DNA of 64,000 nucleotides from CAVPMW01 sp963706515. GTDB taxonomy: Bacteria > Chloroflexota > Anaerolineae > Anaerolineales > UBA4823. Shown here piece after piece: positions 56,995-64,000 of this stretch. The DNA lies in NCBI GenBank assembly GCA_963706515.1, contig CAVPMW010000008.1, positions 236,859-300,858 on the forward strand, written 5' to 3'. Numbering within the stretch: the stretch's first letter is position 1; each line of letters starts with the position of its first letter. The position numbers were made by a program, and so were the translations under genes. A model generated the notes under the pieces. The model saw nothing but the letters and a program-made list of their open reading frames with translations, searched no databases and was not told the origin of the DNA.

Positions 56995-57861
56995 TCATGC
57001 GCCGGTTGTGGGCGACCCAAGCTCAATTAGCGTGATCTCCGGCCGGCAGTTCAGGCGCAGGTGGAAATGCACCATGCCTAACCCGCGGTTGGTATAGTGC
57101 AGCATTCCATTGATATTATATAAGCCTGATGGGTATTTATGCGCATGCGGAGGTAAAATCAGCGGACCGACGAGAGGCAGCACCACCTGACCGCCGTGAG
57201 AGTGACCGGAGATCTGCAGGTCGAAACGCCCGGTCGCGGCACTCTTATCGGCAAAATCTGGCTCGTGGACCATCAGGATTGCCGCTCCTTGCTCGGGAAG
57301 CTGTTCCAGCACCTGGTCGAGCCGGTCGTGCCCTTCGTAGGAGCAGTCCACCCCGCAAATGTGCAGGCGGGCGTCGCCGCGGGCGAGACTGAGCACCTGG
57401 TTAGGGAGTTCTTTAATACCACTTCCCTTCAGGATCAGCCGAACGAATGAGTGGTCCGACCAGTAATCGTGGTTGCCCAGTACGGCTACCACCCCGTCTC
57501 GTCCGCGCAGCTTGCTCATGGCGAAGACCAGATCCGCCAGGTATGGCTGCCGGGCGTCGGTGATAAAATCGCCGGTGACTGCCACCAGGTCAGGCTCGAG
57601 CTGGTTAACCTGGCTGACGATATCCTCCAGGCGCCGGCGCGTCATCCATTCGTCCATGTGGATATCGCTGATCTGGACCAGACGGTAGCCATCGAAGGCA
57701 GGATCCAGGCGTGGCAGCACCGTCCGCAGCCGGGTCAGCTCTACCATTGCAGGCTCGACACGGGTCAGATAGCCCCAACCGCTCAAACCCGCCACGCCGG
57801 CTGCCAGGACGATCCCGCTTGCCTTTAGAAAATCTCTCCGAGTAGGGGGTGTTTCACCCAT
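56995..57861 (-). CDS. Metallophosphoesterase, probably Tat-exported
   Basis: 288 residues from ATG 57861, which overlaps the CDF gene stop by eight bases. Twin-arginine-like signal TRRDFLKASGIVLAAG, then the calcineurin-like fold: QISDIHMDEW, AVTGDFITD, LGNHDYWSD, MVHEPDFAD, SGHSHGGQV. All metal ligands present. YkuE/LpxH-like relatives cleave phospholipids or sugar-nucleotide phosphodiesters; substrate here unknown. Confidence 0.92.
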   Translation of the reverse strand: MGETPPTRRDFLKASGIVLAAGVAGLSGWGYLTRVEPAMVELTRLRTVLPRLDPAFDGYRLVQISDIHMDEWMTRRRLEDIVSQVNQLEPDLVAVTGDFITDARQPYLADLVFAMSKLRGRDGVVAVLGNHDYWSDHSFVRLILKGSGIKELPNQVLSLARGDARLHICGVDCSYEGHDRLDQVLEQLPEQGAAILMVHEPDFADKSAATGRFDLQISGHSHGGQVVLPLVGPLILPPHAHKYPSGLYNINGMLHYTNRGLGMVHFHLRLNCRPEITLIELGSPTTGA

Positions 57862-58786
57862 GCTGCTGGGTTTCAGGCTCACAAAGCTCGCAGTACAGGT
57901 CGTCGTCGCTGCAGCGGATGCATTCAACCTGCAAGGTGGTGTGAGCGATCCTGTACTTTTCTTTCAGCACAGTATTGACCTTTTGTTGAATCTCTCCTGC
58001 CTGACCGACGGTGATATCACCCAGCACCAGGTGGGCAGAGAGTGCTCGCAAGCGCTGGTCGAGCGACCAGACGTGCAGGTCGTGGACGCCTTCTACCCCG
58101 GGAATTGTCTGCAGGTCCCCGACCAAGCCCTCTATCGAGATATCCGAGGGGGTGCTCTCCAGCAGAATATTGATCGCCTCACGCAGCACCTTCCAGGCAT
58201 TCCACAAGATCAGACCGCCGATCAAGACGCTGACGAATGGATCGATCCAGTCTGCGCCAGTAAAGAAAATCAATACGCCAGCCACCAGTGCCCCTGCTGT
58301 GGAGATGGCGTCGCTCAGCAGGTGCAGGTAGGCGCTCTTCATACCCAGGTCTTCGTGGCTGTCCCCGCGAATCAGCAAGGCAGTTCCCAGGTTGACGGCG
58401 AAAGCCAGGGCGGCTACCAATACCATCAACCCGGCAGCCACCGGTTGGGGATTGCGCAGGCGCTCGATTGCTTCGTAGAAAATCCAGACGGCAACGAACG
58501 CCAGAGTCAGCGAGTTGAGCAGCGCCACCAGGATTCCCGCGCGGTGGTAGCCGTAGGTCTTGCTGGCGTTGGCAGGTTGGATAGTCAGGCGCAGCGCATA
58601 CCAGGTGAACCCCAGGGTGAGCACGTCGGTCAGGTTGTGGGCGGCATCCGAGAGCAGCGCCAGGCTGTTGCCCAGCACTCCGGCGGCAGCTTCGACGACG
58701 ACGAATGCGAGGGTGATTACCAGCGCCAGAACCAGGCCGCGTACGGCAGGTATATGGGGGAGGTTGAAGTGAGTGTCGTGTGCCAT
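57854..58786 (-). CDS. Cation diffusion facilitator (zinc/cadmium exporter)
   Basis: 310 residues, six membrane helices. Transport sites: LLSDAAHNLTDV (helix II) and HLLSDAIST (helix V), the His/Asp set of zinc CDFs; cytoplasmic C-domain VHDLHVWSLD. Tail CIRCSDDDLYCELCEP adds two CxxC pairs that may sense metal. First of a minus-strand run with the phosphoesterase. Confidence 0.93.
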   Translation of the reverse strand: MAHDTHFNLPHIPAVRGLVLALVITLAFVVVEAAAGVLGNSLALLSDAAHNLTDVLTLGFTWYALRLTIQPANASKTYGYHRAGILVALLNSLTLAFVAVWIFYEAIERLRNPQPVAAGLMVLVAALAFAVNLGTALLIRGDSHEDLGMKSAYLHLLSDAISTAGALVAGVLIFFTGADWIDPFVSVLIGGLILWNAWKVLREAINILLESTPSDISIEGLVGDLQTIPGVEGVHDLHVWSLDQRLRALSAHLVLGDITVGQAGEIQQKVNTVLKEKYRIAHTTLQVECIRCSDDDLYCELCEPETQQHG

Positions 58787-58861
58787 CGCTAAAATATACC
58801 ACTATTTATTACACAGAACCCGCAGGAACCAGCCTGCGGGAGCAAGTCTACGAATAAACAG

Positions 58862-58934
58862 GGTGCCTGATGGGGGTCGAACCCACAACCACCTGATCCA
58901 CAGTCAGGTGCTCTGCCATTGAGCTACAGGCACC
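58862..58934 (-). tRNA. tRNA-His (GTG)
   Basis: On the minus strand, acceptor GTGCCTG pairs with CAGGCAC, with the extra G(-1) opposite discriminator C that marks tRNA-His; D arm GCTC...GAGC, anticodon stem ACCTGA/TCAGGT with loop CTGTGGA giving GTG, T arm GTGGGTTCGACCCCC. No CCA is encoded. Confidence 0.95.
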
Positions 58935-58986
58935 ACATCTCGCAGAAATTTTATCATGAAGGTACATGGCGGGGGAGGAGAATTAA

Positions 58987-59043
58987 TTCCGAAAACGAAG
59001 TCCAGGTGGCATATTGGCACCACCTGGACTTCGTTTTTCGGAA
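58987..59043. repeat. Long palindromic element, family P2 copy 3
   Basis: Arms of 23 and 24 bases with one bulged A and a 10-base loop (59010-59019). Relative to the other copies two stem pairs have changed on both sides. Lies between the 3' end of the DUF2892 gene and the tRNA. Confidence 0.82.
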
Positions 59044-59061
59044 ATTTTCCTATATCGCCTT

Positions 59062-59289
59062 CTACTTTGCCGCACGGATCTTTGGCCCGCTTAGCGGAGC
59101 GCCAAATAGCGGAGCAAACACGCAGAAGTCGACTAATCCGGCCAGAAGTGGTAGCAAACCAATTACGGCGATGATGATGCCGGGCATGCCGCCCAGACCT
59201 AATAAGCCCCAGGCGATCAGGGCAATTCCCGCCGCGATGCGAACTATACGTCCGGATGTGGAAGCCATAAATTTGATAAAAGGGTTCAT
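59062..59289 (-). CDS. DUF2892 (YgaP-type) membrane protein
   Basis: 75 residues with GRIVRIAAGIALIAWGLLG, PLLAGLVDFCVFAPLFG, the two-helix YgaP/DUF2892 module that in other proteins carries a rhodanese domain. Lies 77 bases downstream of a Crp-like regulator and is probably its target. Confidence 0.88.
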   Translation of the reverse strand: MNPFIKFMASTSGRIVRIAAGIALIAWGLLGLGGMPGIIIAVIGLLPLLAGLVDFCVFAPLFGAPLSGPKIRAAK

Positions 59290-59366
59290 CTCAATATCTC
59301 CTTGTGATTAAGTTTCGTATCTTAGCAATAGTATAGGAGATATCCACGATTTTGTCGGTGACATAG

Positions 59367-60042
59367 TCACAATGCAGCGATAAATTCCAGGGACTCCATG
59401 CTCACGATCTCGACCATACCCCGCGATTGCTGGACTAATCCCTGGCTTGCAAAGTCCTCGAGAAGGCGGCTGATGACTTCGCGTGAGCTGCCCAGCTCAG
59501 AGGCAATAATTTGGTGGGTGATGGAAATCGGATTCTGGAACCGGCTTCGCTCTAGGAGCAGGGAAGCCAGGCGCACATCCATGCGGCGGAAAACCACTTC
59601 ATCAACGAGAGCCATCACGTTAGCGAGACGTTGTGAAAGCAGGTCGAAGACAAAGCTGCGCCACAAATCGTAGCGACGCACCCAATCGCGAAAACTATCG
59701 GCAGGGATCATGACCGCCTCTGCATCCTGCTCAACCGTGGCTATAGCTGGAAAGGATTGCTGGCTGAGAATAGCATTGGCGGTTAAGATGCAGGATTCAC
59801 CGTAAGCCAAATCGATACAGGGTTATCTCGCGGCCTGTCTCGCCTATTTTATACACTCGGACCACCCCTGAGATCAATAAAGCAATTGCATCGGCGCGGT
59901 CGCCTTCAAGGAATACGTCCATTCCGGCTGAAATACGAGCGAAAAAGGCGGCTTGCATGAATTCGTACAGCAGACGGGGATCAGCCTGCTGCAAAATTGG
60001 GAGAGCGCGGGCAATCCGATCGTATTGAGCTTGGGTAATCAT
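59367..60042 (-). CDS. Crp/Fnr-family regulator, frameshifted
   Basis: About 224 residues from ATG 60042. Cyclic-nucleotide-like sensor fold (FARISAGMDVFLEGDRADAI, LLISGVVRVYKIGETGREI), break near 59810, then FRDWVRRYDLWRSFVFDLL and a winged helix (HQIIASELGSSREVISRLLEDF). No Cys cluster, so not an Fnr Fe-S type; ligand unknown. Paired with the DUF2892 gene. Confidence 0.9.
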
Positions 60043-60189
60043 AGGCTCTTGCCTTTTAGCAATAACCGGATTGCTGTGGCAGCAGATATCTGGTTGGAGC
60101 CAATTCATTCAACCAGCTACAACAACCTGGGCTGAATTAAGCCGTTGACTTATGGCGAGTACCGTAGCAAACAGGGTCTAGTTCCTCAC

Positions 60190-61606
60190 CTACAGATCCA
60201 TGATTGCTTCAACCCGCCCTGAGCGAATGGCATCCAGCAGGGCGGCATGGTCGCGCTCATTTTGATCGGCATAGGCAACGCTGAAATCAGCGAGTGCATC
60301 TTCGAAGGCAGTGCTCTTGCCCATGTAGCCGGTCAACACCACCGGATCGCCCGTGCGGGCATGTGCCCGCGCCAGCACCCTGCCGCACAAGCCGGCGTAG
60401 TTCTTAAGATTGAGCGGTTTCATGATCTCGATAACGGGCTTGATCTTGGCGTCACTGAGCTGGCGAAGGTAGAATTGGTATTTCTCTTTGCCTGTACCGG
60501 TCGTCCATCCCAGGAACATATCCCCGGCTGCCTGCATGGCGCGCTGGCCCACCACCACACGCTGCCCGGCATGTCCAAACGGGCTGGCGCCGCAATACGG
60601 CTCCAACACGGACTGGCGCGCCTGCTTGAACTGCAGGAACAACGGATCTCCCTTGCCAGACATCAACAAGCATGATCCCGCAGACAGTGCCCACGCTGCC
60701 CACACCCACCACCTTGAAGGCGACATCCACAACCGCGAAGCGATCGAGCAGCAAACTCACTCCCAGGCTCAGGTTCTTCTTGTATCCTTGCAGTGTAGTG
60801 ATGGCAATCTTCAGGAATTCCTTATCCCGTTGGTCGCCATAGTGGAAGATCAGTGGAGGCTGGTCAACGATGCGCGGCGTGTCACCGGCGGTGAAAGTCA
60901 GCTTGGCAAACTCCTTCTCATGGGCGCTCTGCTCGGTGGCGCTGGTCAGTTTTTTGGTATAAAAGCGCTTCATCTCTTTATCGGGCATGTTCTCGATGAT
61001 CGCGCCGAGATCGAAGCTGTCGTTCCAAACTTGCAGGATCGACATCTCGGCATATTCTGCCATGCGCTGGCGGTAAGCCTGCGCGGCCAGCCAGGCAGCT
61101 TCTTGGCAGTCGGCCGGGTCGAAGCCATTCGAGCGCCCGGCAATGACAAAGCTGGCCGCCAGGCGTTTGACATCCCATTCCCAGGGAGCGATGGATACTT
61201 CATCGAAGTCATTGATGTCAAAGATGAGCTTCCGCTCGGCGGTGGCGAAACCGCCAAAGTTCAACAGGTGGCAGTCGCCATCCGCTAACAGGGTCAGGCC
61301 GGTGGAAGGAGTGTGCGACAGGTCATAGGCCATGATCGCCGCTGCGCCGCGGTAGAAAGTAAATGGGCTCACCATCATCCTGCCGTAGCGGATCGGAAGC
61401 AGCTCTTCCATGCGACCTTTGCTGTTTTCGATCAACAGATCGACCGGATCCGCGCGGTTGGCGGGTGGTTTCCATTCCTTTTGGGCTTTGCGAGCCGCGA
61501 CCTCTCGTAATGCTTTGCCTTTTGCGAGGCGCTCTTCCAACCGCAGGGTATGGGTTTGCACCGGGATGGGGGCTTTGGTCAATTTAGGAAGGCTTTCTTC
61601 GGACAT
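60190..61606 (-). CDS. DUF2252 protein (COG4320), frameshifted
   Basis: About 471 residues. RMMVSPFTFYRGAAAIMAYD, GDCHLLNFGGFATAERK, IFDINDFDEVSIAPWEWDVK and, after a break near 60668, DPLFLQFKQARQSVLEPY and DMFLGWTTGTGKE. The GDxHxxNFG...DxNDFD pattern resembles kinase-like catalytic loops. Function unproven. Confidence 0.92.
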
Positions 61607-61669
61607 ATGTGGCTCCTATCGAATTTCTTAACTTGAATTCGTTATCCTTAGATCGATTATCTTCACCTA

Positions 61670-61702
61670 GCGCGGGCGATACTCCGGGAGCACCGCCCGC
61701 GC
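61670..61702. terminator. GC-rich hairpin downstream of sulfatase
   Basis: Perfect arms GCGCGGGCG (61670-61678) and CGCCCGCGC (61694-61702), located 80 bases after the sulfatase stop on the minus strand. No T run; possible termination or stability element. Confidence 0.4.
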
Positions 61703-61781
61703 AGGGAAGGTGGGATTACCGTCACTGGGCCAGTGATTGCCACTTGTGGACGTCCACATCGAACTCCCGGCGCTCCTGACG

Positions 61782-64000
61782 TTACTGCAGGGCCATCGCG
61801 AGGTTGTACCGCTCTTCCGGCGTGATCAGGTGGTCGGCGTCTTGCGCGTCCTCGCCGAGGTCGATCTGGATCCAGTCGATGCGGCCGTTGAACACCAATT
61901 CGGCCGAGCCGTAGTCGTCGCTGACCGGTGTGCAGCGGTCACTGCCGACATCGGTCTTGTCGTCCAGGGAGAAAACCATCGGCGTGCTCCGGTCTATGCG
62001 CCCTTCGCCGGTCTTCTCGCCATCGATGTAGAGGAAGATCGTGGCGCCCTTGCCAAGACCGCCTCCGTCGTAGGCAAACTCCATCCGCACCTGGTGCTCG
62101 CCGGCCGGAATCGTCTTCTTGCCTTCGATCTTGGAGTACTGCAGACCGAGCAGGTTGTAGCAGTAGGTCGGGCGGCCGTCCTTGGTGTACAGGCTCCAAC
62201 CTCCGAACTCGCCTCCTTGCGCGACGATGACACCCCTGGCCCCGTCTTTGGGGATGACCAGTTGGGCGGTGATCGCGTGCGACTTATTCTTGAGGTTGAG
62301 GACAACGTTCTCCGGAAGGCCGATCATGCCGGAGTAGAGCATCTGTGTGTTGCCGCGAACCAGCTCGGGACGGCCTGCTAGATCGGCATTGAACCGTACC
62401 ATTTTCCGGTCATCGATCGGCAGCACGTTGTTGCGGACCGCCTCGATCACAAACAGGCGCTGCAGCTCGTGCAGTTTCTCGGGCATTTCTTTCGCCAGGT
62501 TGTGGGCTTGCGAATAGTCGTCTGGATTGTATAATTCCCACTCGTCATCGTCGAGCAGGGGAAGCTCCTGGAAAGCCGCCCAAGGGGTGCCGTGTTTGGT
62601 GCAAGCCGTCCAGCCCTGGTGATAGATGCCGCGATTGCCGAAAATTTCGAAGTACTGCGTGCTGCGGAACTCGGGAGCGCCCGCATCGTCGAAGGAAGGG
62701 ACCATGCTCTGACCCTGCAGCGGCATCTGCTGAATGCCGTTCACGAACGCCGGCTCGGGGATCCCGGCCGCGTCGAGCACCGTTGACGCCACGTCGATCA
62801 CATGGCTGAACTGGGTGCGGATCTCTCCCTGCGCCTTGAAGCCGTTCGGCCAGTGCACGATCGTTCCGTTGCGGGTGCCGCCCCAGTGCGAGGCGACCTG
62901 CTTCACCCACTGGTAGGGCGTGTCCATCGCGTGCGCCCAGCCAACTGCGTAGTGGTTGAGGGCCTCCGGGGAGCCGAACTTGTCGATGCGCGCCGCCATG
63001 AACTCGGGCGTCTCGATATCCCTCGCCCCGTTGAGCGTGATCATCCAGTTGAACGTGCCGGTCAGCCCACCCCCGACGCAGGCGCCATTGTCACCGGTGA
63101 TGTAGATGACCAGCGTGTCGTCGAGGATCTTCAGCTCTTCCAGGGCGTCGATCACGCGACCCACCTGGTGGTCGGTGTGCTCCATGTAGCCGGCGTAGAC
63201 CTCCATCTGCCGCGCCAGCACGGGCTTCAGTGCCTCCGGCATGTCGTCCCAGGCGGGGATCTCCTGTGGCCGTACAGTCAGCTCGGCGTCGGCGGGGATG
63301 ACTCCCAGCTTTTTCTGGCGGGCGAAGATCTCATCGCGCAGCTTGTCCCAACCCTGGTCGAATTTCCCTTTATATTTGTCGGACCATTCTGCAGGCACGG
63401 CATGAGGGGCATGCGTGCCACCGGGCGCGAAGTAGACGAAGAACGGCTTGTCCGGCATGAGGGCCTTCTGCTGGCGCACCCATTCGATCGTGTGGGTGGC
63501 GATGTCGTCGTCGTGGTGGTAGCCTTCCTCCGGCGTCTTCGGCGGGTCGATCGGGGTGGTGCCCTGGTACAGGTCCGGCCGGTAGTAGTCCGTCTCCGCG
63601 CCGAAGAAACCATAGAAATGCTCGAAGCCGCTGCTCGTGGGCCACGCATCAAAGGGTCCCATCTGGCTCGTCTGCCAGGATGGCACTTCGTGGCACTTGC
63701 CGATTTGGGCGGTCGAGTAGCCGTTCAGCTTCAGGATCTCCGCCAACGGCGCGGTCGTTTTTGGCCGAATCGAGTTGAGCCCCGGTGCGGAAGTCGCGGA
63801 CTCGGGGATCGAGCCCATCCCAACCGCATGATGGTTGCGGCCGGTGAGCAACGCCTGCCGGGTTGGTGCACACAGCGCGCAGACGTGGAAGCGGGTGTAG
63901 GTGAGGCCGGCGGCGGCCAGGCGGTCGGCGGTCGGCGTCGTGCACGGACCACCGAACGTGCTCATCGCCGCGAAGCCCGCGTCGTCCAGCAGGATCAGCA
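61782..64000 (-). CDS. Sulfatase (arylsulfatase type), 5' end outside window
   Basis: At least 738 residues; the frame stays open to the window edge, where LILLDDAGFAAMSTFGGP supplies the metal Asp pair, so the ATG at 63965 is internal. Formylglycine motif CAPTRQALLTGR (Cys matured by an FGE), FVYFAPGGTHAPH, ITGDNGACVGGG, and a C-terminal beta domain. Hydrolyses sulfate esters. The matching formylglycine enzyme is not in the window. Confidence 0.93.
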   Translation of the reverse strand, partial: LILLDDAGFAAMSTFGGPCTTPTADRLAAAGLTYTRFHVCALCAPTRQALLTGRNHHAVGMGSIPESATSAPGLNSIRPKTTAPLAEILKLNGYSTAQIGKCHEVPSWQTSQMGPFDAWPTSSGFEHFYGFFGAETDYYRPDLYQGTTPIDPPKTPEEGYHHDDDIATHTIEWVRQQKALMPDKPFFVYFAPGGTHAPHAVPAEWSDKYKGKFDQGWDKLRDEIFARQKKLGVIPADAELTVRPQEIPAWDDMPEALKPVLARQMEVYAGYMEHTDHQVGRVIDALEELKILDDTLVIYITGDNGACVGGGLTGTFNWMITLNGARDIETPEFMAARIDKFGSPEALNHYAVGWAHAMDTPYQWVKQVASHWGGTRNGTIVHWPNGFKAQGEIRTQFSHVIDVASTVLDAAGIPEPAFVNGIQQMPLQGQSMVPSFDDAGAPEFRSTQYFEIFGNRGIYHQGWTACTKHGTPWAAFQELPLLDDDEWELYNPDDYSQAHNLAKEMPEKLHELQRLFVIEAVRNNVLPIDDRKMVRFNADLAGRPELVRGNTQMLYSGMIGLPENVVLNLKNKSHAITAQLVIPKDGARGVIVAQGGEFGGWSLYTKDGRPTYCYNLLGLQYSKIEGKKTIPAGEHQVRMEFAYDGGGLGKGATIFLYIDGEKTGEGRIDRSTPMVFSLDDKTDVGSDRCTPVSDDYGSAELVFNGRIDWIQIDLGEDAQDADHLITPEERYNLAMALQ

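Noticed and set aside
57860..58792. 310-residue plus-strand open frame opposite the CDF transporter
   Set aside because: It is the exact antisense shadow of a well-supported CDF gene, Gln/Asp/Val-rich without any domain; GC-biased codons keep the opposite strand open.
1..64000. CRISPR array or cas genes
   Set aside because: No regularly spaced identical repeats with unique spacers were found; the tandem repeats here are short and directly adjacent.

Overview
The window looks like a bacterial chromosome fragment of moderately high GC. Its gene set (two MoeA proteins, one with a periplasmic-binding-like tail; ECF transporter genes; DUF62 SAM hydrolases; LysM/M23 lipoproteins; many short lipoproteins with LxAC lipoboxes; GAF/HD-GYP sensors) fits a Chloroflexota lineage of the Anaerolineae type. 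That placement is an inference from gene content; no rRNA is present. About twenty genes carry single-base frameshifts while both halves stay clearly homologous, which looks like an uncorrected long-read or metagenome assembly. I therefore annotate across the breaks.

Layout. 0-8.5 kb (+): proline dehydrogenase, a membrane rhodanese with an in-frame TGA, a DinB-like protein, a UbiA prenyltransferase, a moeA / ACT / moeA-PBP cluster, a lone receiver domain, a BCP peroxiredoxin and a cytochrome c lipoprotein. 8.6-14.3 kb (-): a 1201-residue GAF/HD-GYP sensor, a beta-propeller lipoprotein, cytidine deaminase and DUF4870. 14.5-16 kb (+): LysM/M23 lipoprotein. 16-18.6 kb (-): a PUA-like protein, DUF1294 and a bactofilin-like membrane protein. 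19-24.1 kb (+): a hydrolase operon and small proteins. 24.2-29 kb (-): two SAM-hydroxide adenosyltransferase genes followed by a complete ECF transporter. 29.4-33.5 kb (+): small membrane proteins, then a Fur/FeoB/FeoA iron operon behind a tandem operator. 33.6-46.2 kb (-): SdpI, transaldolase, alpha/beta hydrolase, pirin, a P-type cation ATPase, a YugP-like protease, a coiled-coil protein and an AttH/permease pair. 46.6-48.2 kb (+): an AT-richer GT-C glycosyltransferase. 48.2-64 kb (-): GlgX, an acetyltransferase-like protein, a toxin-antitoxin pair, the ABC ATPase, aldo/keto reductase, lactate dehydrogenase, a TIGR01777 epimerase, a phosphoesterase, a CDF zinc exporter, tRNA-His, DUF2892 with a Crp-like regulator, DUF2252 and a sulfatase running off the right edge.

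The most notable signals are not genes. (1) The rhodanese has TGA exactly where relatives have the second Cys of a YCxCPNE motif, with clean reading frame on both sides, so it is a selenoprotein candidate. (2) All four divergent promoter regions carry one or two 51-58-bp units bounded by inverted repeats; three of them carry adjacent pairs from different families. (3) Two other families of long hairpins lie at gene 3' ends and show compensatory base changes between copies. (4) The tandem DUF62 genes are translationally coupled to an ECF transporter whose substrate is unknown.
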